From the NCBI GenBank assembly GCA_910587225.1, contig CAJULT010000017.1, forward strand, positions 1-13,247: a stretch of 13,247 bases of DNA, written 5' to 3'. The notes under the pieces were generated by a model. It did no database searches and was not told where the DNA came from. It saw nothing but the letters and a program-made list of their open reading frames with translations. Each line of letters begins with the position of its first letter. Position 1 is the first letter of the stretch. Both the position numbers and the translations under genes were made by a program. Source of the stretch: an uncultured Christensenellaceae bacterium. GTDB taxonomy: Bacteria > Bacillota > Clostridia > Christensenellales > UBA1242. This document shows, piece after piece, positions 1 through 6,596 of this stretch.

Positions 1-48
1 CGACCACCGAGATCTACACTCTTTCCCTACACGACGCTCTTCCGATCT
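1..48 (+). other. Illumina P5/TruSeq universal adapter (contamination)
   Basis: These bases match the known Illumina universal adapter from its CGACCACCGAGATCTACAC segment through the ACGACGCTCTTCCGATCT read-1 primer end, lacking only the first ten adapter bases. The match is from memory of the published adapter. Genomic sequence therefore starts at 49. The adapter happens to be open in the frame of the following gene, so it could be mistaken for coding sequence. Confidence 0.98.
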
Positions 49-846
49 CAGGGCGTACCATATCAGAGAAATGGCATCTATCTTTCAATGGATGTCAAAA
101 AGGATCTGCGCACCGATACTGGTGAGGCTATGACACTTAAATTCCTTTTTACCGGAAGGGAAAACATTTATGATGTCAAAAATATCGTAGATGGCGACAT
201 TGAAAAAAATATGAAGAGCGCTGCAAATACAAGCGATACAAGTAAGGCAATAAAGGGGCTTACAAAGTTTCCTGCTTGGATTTTTCGCTTTGCTATGGCA
301 TGCGTTAGATTTATGGATAGACACGGAATGCTGACTAAGGGACTTGTTAAAGCTAGCCCATTTCACACTAGCTGCTTTATTACCAACTTAAAATCGATAA
401 AACTTGGAGCAATCTATCATCACCTTTACAATTTCGGTACTACTAGCGTATTTATCTCTATTGGTAAAGAAAAATTAGAGCCTGTTGTAAATCTAGAAAA
501 AGAGGTGGTAGTACAAAAGACTCTTACGATGGGATTCAGTCTTGATGAACGCATTGCTGATGGACTTTACATGAGCAAATCACTTAAACTTTTTGAAGAA
601 TACCTTAAAAATCCAGAGCTTCTTAAAGAAAGTATGCCTGATGATGGAAGTATACCTAAGAAACTAACCAAAGCTAAAAAGGTTAAAAAGACTAAGGCTA
701 AAAAAGCTAAGAAAACCAAAACTACAAAACCTAAGAAAGAGAAAAAGCCAAAGAAAATCAAACCTCTTAAAAACAAAGAAAAAGCTATGAAACGTCTTGC
801 AAAGAAGCAAGAAAAAGCTGAAAAGATAGCGAAAACTGAGGAGTAA
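49..846 (+). CDS. 2-oxoacid dehydrogenase E2 / CAT-fold acyltransferase-like protein, 5' partial, Lys-rich tail
   Basis: Resembles the catalytic domain of 2-oxo acid dehydrogenase E2 acyltransferases (chloramphenicol acetyltransferase fold), of a stand-alone clostridial type without lipoyl domain. Visible family segments are SPFHTSCFITN (from 355), IYHHLYNFGTTSVF (from 412) and DERIADG (544-564). In true E2 enzymes the last is (D)HRxxDG with a catalytic His; here Glu takes that place, so ordinary acyl transfer is doubtful. From about 655 to the stop the protein is a roughly 60-residue tail, about half lysine, not part of the fold. The frame is open back through the adapter. The ATG at 88 lies inside conserved sequence (RNGIYLSMDVKKDL...), so the true start and N-terminus are missing. 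The family call is fairly secure; the biological role is unknown to me. A weak terminator follows. Confidence 0.75.
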   Translation, partial: QGVPYQRNGIYLSMDVKKDLRTDTGEAMTLKFLFTGRENIYDVKNIVDGDIEKNMKSAANTSDTSKAIKGLTKFPAWIFRFAMACVRFMDRHGMLTKGLVKASPFHTSCFITNLKSIKLGAIYHHLYNFGTTSVFISIGKEKLEPVVNLEKEVVVQKTLTMGFSLDERIADGLYMSKSLKLFEEYLKNPELLKESMPDDGSIPKKLTKAKKVKKTKAKKAKKTKTTKPKKEKKPKKIKPLKNKEKAMKRLAKKQEKAEKIAKTEE

Positions 847-857
847 AAATACCAAAT

Positions 858-890
858 AAAAGTGCAGCGACTGTTTGCATTTTTATTATT
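858..890 (+). terminator. weak intrinsic terminator after the E2-like gene
   Basis: AAAAGTGCA (858-866) pairs with TGCATTTTT (876-884) around a 9-base loop, with one G-T pair, followed by a T-rich stretch. The stem is AT-rich, so efficiency is uncertain. It overlaps the -35 of the next promoter. Confidence 0.4.
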
Positions 891-903
891 TATATGATAT
901 ACT
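874..903 (+). promoter_or_regulatory. sigma-A-type promoter for the membrane protein-polA unit
   Basis: TTTGCA (874-879), an 18-base spacer and TATACT (898-903). The start of transcription would fall near 910, leaving room for the AGGAGG at 917-922 before the GTG at 928. Confidence 0.5.
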
Positions 904-927
904 GAAAAAAAATCATAGGAGGAAGGT

Positions 928-1227
928 GTGAAAACTGTTATTTATTTTATTCTGTCAATTTGTGCTATCGTTTATATCGCTGCTCTTAGTACCCTTCAAA
1001 TTTGCGGCGCTGAACTGGTAGCATCATGGGGGACTATTGGAACAATACTTGCCGGTATTGCAACCTACGGCGGCATTGCACTAATTTTGCTTTTTGCAGG
1101 GGTTAACTTTTTCGGCAATCCTATCAAAGTTGTGTTTTTCATTCTCTTAATTTTGGCAGCTATATTCTATGTTGTCTCTTGCGCTGCGCCGGGACTACTT
1201 CAAGGTCTTTTTGGAATAGGTGGTTAA
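928..1227 (+). CDS. small hydrophobic membrane protein of unknown function
   Basis: I do not recognise this 99-residue protein. It is almost entirely hydrophobic, with three probable membrane segments at about residues 3-22, 33-58 and 65-88, short polar links, and a Gly-rich end (LFGIGG). There is no signal cleavage site or lipobox. The start is a GTG preceded by AGGAGGAAGG (917-926), which is a convincing ribosome site despite close spacing. Its TAA is directly followed by the TTG start of polA with no gap, so the two genes are probably cotranscribed and translationally coupled. That position does not by itself imply a role in DNA replication. Two Cys near the C-terminal membrane segments are not in an obvious motif. 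Confidence 0.7.
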   Translation: MKTVIYFILSICAIVYIAALSTLQICGAELVASWGTIGTILAGIATYGGIALILLFAGVNFFGNPIKVVFFILLILAAIFYVVSCAAPGLLQGLFGIGG

Positions 1228-3717
1228 TTGAAACTTTTAATTGTAGACGGAAACAGTATTGCAAACAGAGCGTTCTATGCGCTACCTTTTTTGTCCAATC
1301 ATGAAGGTAAGCCATCGGGCGCTGTTTTTGGTTTTGCAAATATTCTTATAAAGGTGATTACCGAGCAAAAGCCAACTCATGTGGCTGTGGCGTTCGACCA
1401 TGCGCGAAAAACTTTTAGAAACGAAATCTATGCCGATTATAAGGGACAAAGAAAACCCACGCCGCCAGAACTCATAAGTCAATTCCCAGTAATTAAAGAG
1501 ATGCTTAACGCACTTAAAATTAAAACCTTTGAGTTTAACAATATTGAAGCAGATGATATTATTGGAACTATATGTAATAATTGCCCCTGTGAAAAATTTA
1601 TTTTATCGGGGGATCGCGACCTACTTCAACTTATTGACAGAACGACAACAGTTTGGCTTACCAAAAAGGGTGTGACCGAAGTTGATAAAGTTGACGCTGT
1701 AAGACTGAAAGAGCTTTATAATCTTGCCCCATGGCAGATAATCGAAGTTAAAGGACTTATGGGGGACAGCAGCGATAATATTCCGGGCGTAAAAGGCGTC
1801 GGGGAAAAGACTGCACATGACCTACTTGATAAATACCAAAGCATAGACGGCATTTATAAAAATATTGATCTTATAACTGGCAAGCTAAAAGAGAAACTTC
1901 TTGACGGCAAGGCTGACGCCTACATGTCAAAAACTCTTGCTACTATAAAGACTGATTGCGATTTTGAGTTCAATTTTGATGATTGCGCGCTCTGCTTTCC
2001 ATTTTCGGCTGATGCATTAGAGTTTTTTAAAAGCTATGATTTTACTTCACTCACTCGAAATGAAAAATTTTATTCCATCTCTCCCGTTGCAAATATTCCT
2101 GCGGCAACAAGGGAGGAATTAAACGAAAAAGGCTTAAATGAAATTTTAACCTCAAACTGCAAAAGCTTTGCCTACGATCTTAAAAAAATGACCTTTGCCA
2201 CTTCAAAAAATAAAGTTTACTTTTTGAATGGCAACTATGATATGTTTGGCTCTTCACTTTCAATCGCGCAGGTAATAAAAGCACTAAAACCTATATTTGA
2301 AAATTCGGACATATTAAAACTAACTCCTTCTGCAAAAGAGGACATGCACATTCTTGACAAGTTTGGAGTAACCCTTGAAAACTACTTTGACCTTTCTCTA
2401 TCAAGATACGTTATAAACGCTGGCCTTAAAGTCACTGAAACCAGTCAAGAAGCAAACAGCTTCTTTGACGAATATGCTTCGGCGCTGGAAACTTTTAAAA
2501 GAGAGGGACTAGAAGAGGTTTATTTTAATATTGAACTTCCGCTTGTGAAAATCCTCAAAGAAATGGAAGATAGCGGCTTTAAACTCAATAGCCAGCTTCT
2601 TGATGAACTTGACCAAGATTACATTCAACGGCTTGACCAGCTTTCAAGAAAAATATATGAGCAGGCAGGAGAAGAATTTAACATTAACTCACCAAAGCAG
2701 GTTGCACATATCTTATTTGAAAAGCTAGGCATTGAGGCTTGGAACAACAAGAAAAACTCTACACGCGTGGCTGTTCTTGATGAACTTAGACACATTCCTA
2801 TTGTAGACGATATTTTAAAGCACCGAAAGCTTGCAAAACTTAAAAACACCTATATTGATGTATATAAAAAGTTATGCAGCGGGGGCGACAGTATAATCCA
2901 TACTACCTTTAATCAGTCACTGACAAGCACAGGCAGACTTTCTTCCAGCGAGCCTAACCTTCAAACAATCCCAACTCGCGACGAGGAAGGAAGGGAACTT
3001 CGCAAAATATTTATTTCTAAATTTAATGGCGGCGGCTTATACTCAGCCGACTACAACCAAATTGAACTTCGTCTTATGGCGGACATGTCAGGGGAAGGGC
3101 ATCTGATTGATGCCTACAATCAGGGGAAGGACATCCACCGCATAACAGCCAGCCAAATCTTTGGCAAGCGAGAAGAAGATGTTACCCAAAATGAACGAAG
3201 AGAGGCTAAAGCGGTCAACTTTGGTATTATATATGGAATTAGCGATTATGGTCTTTCCCAAAATATAAAATCCTCTCGCGCGAAAGCTAAGGAATATATA
3301 GATAATTATTTTAATCGTTACCCACTTGTAAAGACTTTCATGGAAAATAGCGTAAAAGAGGCAAGGGATAAAGGTTATATTAGGACTAAGTTTGGACGAC
3401 TTCGCCGCATACCTGAAATAAATTCTTCCAAATATCTTACCCGCACTTTTGGTGAGCGGGTGGCTATGAATATGCCGCTGCAAGGCACGGCAAGTGATAT
3501 AATCAAACTTGCAATGATTAATGTGTTCAACGCACTTAAACCGTTCAAAAGTCAACTCATTCTTCAAATTCATGACGAGCTTATTATAGACACTTACCCC
3601 GGCGAAGAGGAAAAGGTGGCTCAAATCCTTCGAAAAGAAATGGAAAATGTGGTAAAACTTAAAGTTCCGCTTATTGCAAGTGTAAGTTTTGGCAAGAATT
3701 TATATGATTGCAAGTAA
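1228..3717 (+). CDS. polA: DNA polymerase I
   Basis: Family A DNA polymerase, 829 residues, for Okazaki-fragment maturation and repair synthesis. Residues 1-290 form the 5'-3' exonuclease, with metal ligands visible at D7, E107/D109/D110, D129/D131 and D180/D183 (GDSSDNIPG). The polymerase domain shows TSTGRLSSSEPNLQTIP, motif A SADYNQIELR (D608), motif B RREAKAVNFGIIYG (K661, F665, Y669) and motif C IHDEL (D783). The middle region (about 290-440) keeps the proofreading fold's place but lacks the exo I DxE pair, so 3'-5' exonuclease activity is probably absent, as in Bacillus and Thermus enzymes. The TTG start abuts the previous stop; AGGTGG (1218-1223) lies 4 bases ahead, and the VDGNS motif at residues 6-10 agrees with this start. 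No terminator is evident before the ruvX promoter. Confidence 0.97.
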   Translation: MKLLIVDGNSIANRAFYALPFLSNHEGKPSGAVFGFANILIKVITEQKPTHVAVAFDHARKTFRNEIYADYKGQRKPTPPELISQFPVIKEMLNALKIKTFEFNNIEADDIIGTICNNCPCEKFILSGDRDLLQLIDRTTTVWLTKKGVTEVDKVDAVRLKELYNLAPWQIIEVKGLMGDSSDNIPGVKGVGEKTAHDLLDKYQSIDGIYKNIDLITGKLKEKLLDGKADAYMSKTLATIKTDCDFEFNFDDCALCFPFSADALEFFKSYDFTSLTRNEKFYSISPVANIPAATREELNEKGLNEILTSNCKSFAYDLKKMTFATSKNKVYFLNGNYDMFGSSLSIAQVIKALKPIFENSDILKLTPSAKEDMHILDKFGVTLENYFDLSLSRYVINAGLKVTETSQEANSFFDEYASALETFKREGLEEVYFNIELPLVKILKEMEDSGFKLNSQLLDELDQDYIQRLDQLSRKIYEQAGEEFNINSPKQVAHILFEKLGIEAWNNKKNSTRVAVLDELRHIPIVDDILKHRKLAKLKNTYIDVYKKLCSGGDSIIHTTFNQSLTSTGRLSSSEPNLQTIPTRDEEGRELRKIFISKFNGGGLYSADYNQIELRLMADMSGEGHLIDAYNQGKDIHRITASQIFGKREEDVTQNERREAKAVNFGIIYGISDYGLSQNIKSSRAKAKEYIDNYFNRYPLVKTFMENSVKEARDKGYIRTKFGRLRRIPEINSSKYLTRTFGERVAMNMPLQGTASDIIKLAMINVFNALKPFKSQLILQIHDELIIDTYPGEEEKVAQILRKEMENVVKLKVPLIASVSFGKNLYDCK

Positions 3718-3734
3718 ATATTTGCAAATTTCGT

Positions 3735-3764
3735 TTGACTTTATTTTGCGTTTTAGCCTATAAT
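3735..3764 (+). promoter_or_regulatory. strong sigma-A promoter for ruvX-DUF1292
   Basis: TTGACT (3735-3740), an 18-base spacer and a perfect TATAAT (3759-3764). Transcription would begin near 3771, only about 9 bases before the ruvX ATG. This rules out the longer upstream reading frame as the start of ruvX on this transcript. Confidence 0.75.
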
Positions 3765-3779
3765 GAAAGTGGTGAAATA

Positions 3780-4205
3780 ATGCAGCAACGAAGAAAGATG
3801 GGCGTAGACTATGGTGACGCAAGAATTGGTATTGCAATGACTGACCCGCTAAACATTATTTGCAGTCCTTTTGAAGTTTACAAAAATAACGGCATTGATG
3901 ACGCCTTGGCGCATCTGTGTAAACTGATAAAAGACTACAATGTGGATGAGGTGGCAATGGGGCTTCCTCTCAACATGGATGGCAGTGAAGGTGAGCGTGC
4001 AGTGCTTCATCGTCAGATAGGAGAAAAGCTTGCCGCTCTTTCGGGCGTCAAAGTTCACTACATTGATGAACGCTTAACCTCGGCCGAAGCAGAAGAATTT
4101 TTGATTGAAAATAGGGTTCGAAGGGAAAAGCGAAAGGAAATCATCGACAAAATTGCTGCGCAAATAATTTTGCAAACTTTTATGAATAATAGAAAAGGGG
4201 ATTAA
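3780..4205 (+). CDS. ruvX: RuvX/YqgF-family Holliday junction resolvase-like nuclease
   Basis: RNase H-fold protein of the RuvX (YqgF, B. subtilis YrrK) family, 141 residues, the normal size. The E. coli member is implicated in pre-16S rRNA 5'-end processing, and the family was first proposed as Holliday junction resolvases. Visible motifs: GVDYGDARIGIA with D10, VDEVAMGLPLNMDGSEGE, the acidic motif IDERLTSAEAE (D96, E97), and C-terminal IIDKIAAQIILQ with D123. The frame is open upstream to 3708, overlapping the end of polA, but a strong promoter lies in that stretch and family members begin just before GxDxG, so I take ATG 3780 with GGTGA at 3771-3775 as a very short-leader ribosome site. 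The DUF1292 gene follows after 5 bases, an order also known from Bacillus (yrrK-yrzB). Confidence 0.93.
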   Translation: MQQRRKMGVDYGDARIGIAMTDPLNIICSPFEVYKNNGIDDALAHLCKLIKDYNVDEVAMGLPLNMDGSEGERAVLHRQIGEKLAALSGVKVHYIDERLTSAEAEEFLIENRVRREKRKEIIDKIAAQIILQTFMNNRKGD

Positions 4206-4210
4206 TTTTT

Positions 4211-4660
4211 ATGGAAAAGAAAGAAAAAGCAGTTAAACAGGAAAAGAAAGAAGTTGCTCCAGTAGATCTTTTGGATGTACTTCTTGATGCAAATAATAGA
4301 GATCCAATCGTTCTTATGGACGAAAAGGGCAAACAACTTACTTTTGAGCAGGTTGCTGTTATTCCTTACGATATGGAAAGTGAAAGAAAACTTTATGTAG
4401 TTCTTAAACCACTTGATAAGCTTGATGGCATTGCTGATGACGAAGCAATCGTGTTCCTTTGCGAACAGGATAAAAACGGCAACACAGTGCTTAGAGTTGA
4501 AGAGAATGAAGAAGTTGCAATCGCAGTATTTGATAAGTACTACGACCTTCTTGAAGAGGCTAACAAGAAAGCTCCTGCTAAGAAAACTACCAAACAAGCT
4601 CCAAAGAAAACTGCAACTAAAACCGCAGGAAAACCTGCTGGTAAGAAAACAACAAAGTAA
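4211..4660 (+). CDS. DUF1292 (YrzB-like) protein with Lys/Ala-rich tail
   Basis: Residues about 28-115 fit the DUF1292 family, small acidic proteins of unknown function near ruvX/yrrK in Firmicutes: a beta-rich stretch from DPIVLMDEKGKQLTFEQVAVIPY, through KLYVVLKPLD, to acidic AIVFLCEQD and EENEEVAIAVFDKYYDLLEE. The first 15 residues are highly charged (MEKKEKAVKQEKKE). The last 30 or so are Lys/Thr/Ala/Pro-rich, like histone H1 tails, and lie outside the domain; typical members are shorter and end soon after it. The basic tail could bind nucleic acid or ribosomes, but that is inference. It is the second gene of the ruvX unit, 5 bases after the ruvX stop, and is followed at once by a terminator. 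Confidence 0.8.
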   Translation: MEKKEKAVKQEKKEVAPVDLLDVLLDANNRDPIVLMDEKGKQLTFEQVAVIPYDMESERKLYVVLKPLDKLDGIADDEAIVFLCEQDKNGNTVLRVEENEEVAIAVFDKYYDLLEEANKKAPAKKTTKQAPKKTATKTAGKPAGKKTTK

Positions 4661-4663
4661 TAA

Positions 4664-4692
4664 AAAGAAGGGCGGCTATGCCGTCTTTTTTT
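4664..4692 (+). terminator. intrinsic terminator of the ruvX-DUF1292 unit
   Basis: GGCGGC (4671-4676), loop TAT, GCCGTC (4680-4685), then seven Ts (4686-4692). The upstream A-rich run extends the stem. A strong canonical structure directly after the stop codon. Confidence 0.9.
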
Positions 4693-4785
4693 ATTATAAA
4701 AGAAGATAAAAAATAGTATATTTTTTCATTTTTTGAGCATCCTATTATTACAAGGCAATGACCTTGAAAACAGGAGGTGAAAACT

Positions 4786-4905
4786 ATGTTTGGCAGAAAA
4801 GATGCAAAGCGCAAGGAAAAGAAAAATTCCCGCAAGATGAACGTAGAAGCTAGCGAAGAAGCTAAATCAAGTTCAAGATGCGAGAAAACAAAATCTTGCA
4901 AATAG
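4786..4905 (+). CDS. 39-residue Lys-rich, Cys-containing peptide of unknown function
   Basis: ATG at 4786 is preceded at ideal distance by AGGAGGTGA (4772-4780), nearly a full anti-16S complement, which is the main reason to believe this short ORF. The product starts MFGRKDAKRKEKKNSRK, has a short acidic centre (VEASEEAK), and ends SSSRCEKTKSCK with two Cys five residues apart (residues 32 and 38). It is hydrophilic, with no membrane segment or signal. It stands alone between the terminator at 4692 and its own terminator at 4921-4952, so it appears to be a separate tiny transcription unit. A small hairpin (CAAGG 4751-4755 with CCTTG 4762-4766) lies just before the ribosome site. I do not recognise a family; the basic character could suit ribosome or nucleic-acid binding. 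Confidence 0.6.
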   Translation: MFGRKDAKRKEKKNSRKMNVEASEEAKSSSRCEKTKSCK

Positions 4906-4920
4906 TTTTCAGTCAGAAAT

Positions 4921-4952
4921 AAAGGAAAGAGAATGCTCTTTCCTTTGTTTTT
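4921..4952. terminator. bidirectional terminator between the 39-residue ORF and the lipoprotein gene
   Basis: Perfect 11-bp stem AAAGGAAAGAG (4921-4931) / CTCTTTCCTTT (4936-4946), loop AATG, then GTTTTT. On the minus strand the same stem follows the lipoprotein stop (4951-4953) and runs into TTTATTT, so it can serve both converging genes. Confidence 0.88.
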
Positions 4953-5655
4953 ATATTTCTTGCAAAAGCTCGGCTGTAAGCTTTGAGAAGGTGAGGGTAA
5001 GCGGTTTATCTTCAAACTGCAATTCAACTTCTTTAATTCCTTCCGTGTTAAAATCGTCATTTGAAATTTCAAAGTACTGAGCCGGATAATTTGTTAAATT
5101 TCCATCAGAACCTTCAACAGAAAAACTTAGTTTAACCGAATAGGCGATATTTTTAGCGCGGTAAATTGTCTTAAATACGCTTCCTGTAAAAGTTGAAAAT
5201 TCCATTTGCGAACTTTGCCCACTAGACAAAAGTCGCATTTCATCTATGTTTGTAAGGGGAGCAAGCTCCAAAGTATATTCTATTGATTCAGCGCTAGAAC
5301 TAGTGTATGCAATTTGTGATAACGTCGCATAAGGCATTGCTTTATTTGTATCTTGGAATAGCGCGCTGTAGTGTCCTTGCGTTTGACTATTTACTGTAAT
5401 TGTTTTTTGAGCGTCTTTTGAAAACACCTCTCCGTCATTTTTAATCCAGCATAAAAATGGATTATTTTGAGAGTGGGCAATTGCTTGCAGGGTGACAGAA
5501 GTCCCTTCTGCCAATTCGGTTTTTGAGCCGCCAGTACCTATTCCAAGTTCGCTTGAAGCGGAAGTAGTTACCGAAAAATACTTTGTGTCTTGGCAGCCAC
5601 AAAGAAGAATCATTGGAATAATTAATAAACCAAATAGCATTGATTTTCTTTTCAC
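4951..5655 (-). CDS. lipoprotein with InlB-like (bacterial) repeat domain
   Basis: The 234-residue product has a type II signal peptide: MKRKSMLFGLLIIPMILLCGC, a basic start, hydrophobic core and lipobox LCGC with Cys21 as the lipidated residue. It should be anchored to the outer face of the membrane. Residues about 26-101 look like a divergent InlB/Listeria-Bacteroides-type repeat: GTSVTLQAIAHSQNNPFLCW, then ITVNSQTQGHYSALF, with the usual Trp and closing aromatic. The remainder (about 105-234) looks beta-rich; I do not recognise it. The start is GTG (5653-5655) with AGGAG about 6 bases upstream; the ATG six codons in would cut off the basic N-region. It is divergent from the ytxC-like gene and has its own good promoter. 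Export and anchoring are well supported; function is unknown, though such repeats are often structural or adhesive. Confidence 0.82.
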   Translation of the reverse strand: MKRKSMLFGLLIIPMILLCGCQDTKYFSVTTSASSELGIGTGGSKTELAEGTSVTLQAIAHSQNNPFLCWIKNDGEVFSKDAQKTITVNSQTQGHYSALFQDTNKAMPYATLSQIAYTSSSAESIEYTLELAPLTNIDEMRLLSSGQSSQMEFSTFTGSVFKTIYRAKNIAYSVKLSFSVEGSDGNLTNYPAQYFEISNDDFNTEGIKEVELQFEDKPLTLTFSKLTAELLQEI

Positions 5656-5695
5656 GCGCTCTCCTTTTTTAGTTTTAGCAACTCTTTATAGTAGT

Positions 5696-5724
5696 ATTAT
5701 CAATTATTTTATAATTTTTGTCAA
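5696..5724 (-). promoter_or_regulatory. sigma-A promoter of the lipoprotein gene
   Basis: Read on the minus strand: TTGACA (5719-5724), a 17-base spacer and GATAAT (5696-5701). The leader would be about 35 bases. A perfect -35 at optimal spacing in a divergent intergenic region. Confidence 0.8.
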
Positions 5725-5730
5725 ATTATT

Positions 5731-5759
5731 TACTCAAAAATCATTTGAAATTTTGAGTA
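5731..5759. repeat. inverted repeat in the divergent intergenic region
   Basis: TACTCAAAAAT (5731-5741) is mirrored by ATTTTGAGTA (5750-5759), about 10 paired bases with one extra A. It lies between the lipoprotein -35 and the ytxC-like gene, and its right arm contains the only plausible -35 (TTGAGT) for that gene. It could be an operator for both genes or, with the following T-run, a weak terminator. Confidence 0.45.
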
Positions 5760-5782
5760 TTTTTTATTTGGTTGCATAGAAT
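5753..5782 (+). promoter_or_regulatory. possible promoter of the ytxC-like gene
   Basis: TTGAGT (5753-5758), an 18-base spacer and TAGAAT (5777-5782). Matches are moderate. It is the best candidate between the divergent genes, and the predicted start near 5789 leaves the AAAGGGG ribosome site inside the transcript. Confidence 0.35.
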
Positions 5783-5802
5783 AGCATTTGAAAGGGGTTT
5801 TT

Positions 5803-6552
5803 ATGTGGGAGTTTTCTTTAAATTTAACTGACGGCGATCTGGCAAATTTTCTTACTACTTCTCTTAAAAATACAGCCAGCGTCGAGGGCGGTGTAGTGAC
5901 CTCCCATATCCAAAATGGAAACAATTGTGTTCTTATTGCTGTACCTATGATTAAGCGTGAGAGAATGGAAAATATACTTACAAGGCTTATAACCGAAATA
6001 ATTTGTACCTTTTATAAATCATCCTATCTTGATAAGCACTTAAACTTGCCTACTCACGAAAAAATTGGGCTTGTGGCATTTAAAAAAGCGCTACTCAACT
6101 TTGACCGTGAAACAGACTATTACATCATTCAAAAGAATTTAACTTTTGATAAAGATTTGTATTTGGACTCATTCTACCAGTTTCGCCTAGGTTCACTTAA
6201 ATCAAAATGGAAGGAACTTGTTTCTCTCGCAAATGAAAATAGGGACTATCTTATAAGTAGTGAGAGTTTTATTGACCTTCTCAAATTTTTGGTTGACAAC
6301 CTTGATATTTGCGAAAGAGAGGTGAGTGTATTTGAAGAGGACAATGGCTACAAAATCTGCCTTGACGGAGAAGGCGAGGGGAAACTATTAAATGAAGAGG
6401 CTCTTGTAAGTTCGATTATAGACCTTTCACCTCAAAAAATACATTTATATTGCAATGCTATGAACAAGGCTACAAACCTGCTTGAACAAATTTTTGACCA
6501 AAGAATAATAGTTAAAACCTCATCATCTTGCACTCAAATGAAAAAAAGATGA
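5803..6552 (+). CDS. ytxC: YtxC-like (sporulation-associated) protein
   Basis: 249 residues, resembling the putative sporulation protein YtxC family. Family-like segments: DSFYQFRLGSLKSKWKELV (the inFRLkdY region), a helical SFIDLLKFLVDNLDI stretch, and a C-terminal LVSSIIDLSPQKIHLYC followed by ATNLLEQIFDQRIIVKTSS, matching the family's 'Li/LaPkkI...lietl..iF..rv' ending. The usual cluster of C-terminal Cys is reduced to one. There is no signal peptide or clear membrane segment. The frame opens at a TTG (5788), but the ATG at 5803 has AAAGGGG 5 bases ahead and is preferred. In Bacillus subtilis ytxC is also a neighbour of thrS, which supports the call independently of weak sequence similarity. 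Molecular function is not established for the family. Confidence 0.68.
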   Translation: MWEFSLNLTDGDLANFLTTSLKNTASVEGGVVTSHIQNGNNCVLIAVPMIKRERMENILTRLITEIICTFYKSSYLDKHLNLPTHEKIGLVAFKKALLNFDRETDYYIIQKNLTFDKDLYLDSFYQFRLGSLKSKWKELVSLANENRDYLISSESFIDLLKFLVDNLDICEREVSVFEEDNGYKICLDGEGEGKLLNEEALVSSIIDLSPQKIHLYCNAMNKATNLLEQIFDQRIIVKTSSSCTQMKKR

Positions 6553-6560
6553 AAAAATAA

Positions 6561-6589
6561 TTGACAATTTATTTTTATGGTGCTACTAT
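6561..6589 (+). promoter_or_regulatory. sigma-A promoter of the thrS T-box leader
   Basis: TTGACA (6561-6566), a 17-base spacer and TACTAT (6584-6589), starting 9 bases after the ytxC-like stop. Transcription would begin near 6597, giving a leader of about 220 bases, the expected size for a T-box. Confidence 0.75.
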
Positions 6590-6596
6590 AAAACCA

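Noticed and set aside
88..846. ATG 88 as the true start of the first gene
   Set aside because: The frame is open upstream to the adapter and the residues just before 88 already look like family sequence, so the gene is truncated and not complete.
567..855. Phe/Leu-rich antisense ORFs under the E2-like gene tail
   Set aside because: They are the complement of the Lys-codon run (AAA/AAG read as TTT/CTT) and imitate membrane proteins; no ribosome site.
3088..3624. 178-codon antisense ORF within polA
   Set aside because: It lies wholly opposite the conserved polymerase domain, has no ribosome site or family resemblance, and is a shadow of polA codon bias.
3708..3779. N-terminal extension of RuvX beginning inside the polA end
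   Set aside because: A strong promoter lies in this stretch and RuvX proteins start just before the GxDxG motif; ATG 3780 fits both.
4617..5072. 151-codon antisense ORF across the 39-residue ORF and two terminators
   Set aside because: It spans two clear terminators, overlaps better supported genes and has no recognisable domain.
5788..5802. TTG 5788 as the start of the ytxC-like gene
   Set aside because: It would place the AAAGGGG ribosome site inside the coding region; ATG 5803 is correctly spaced from it.
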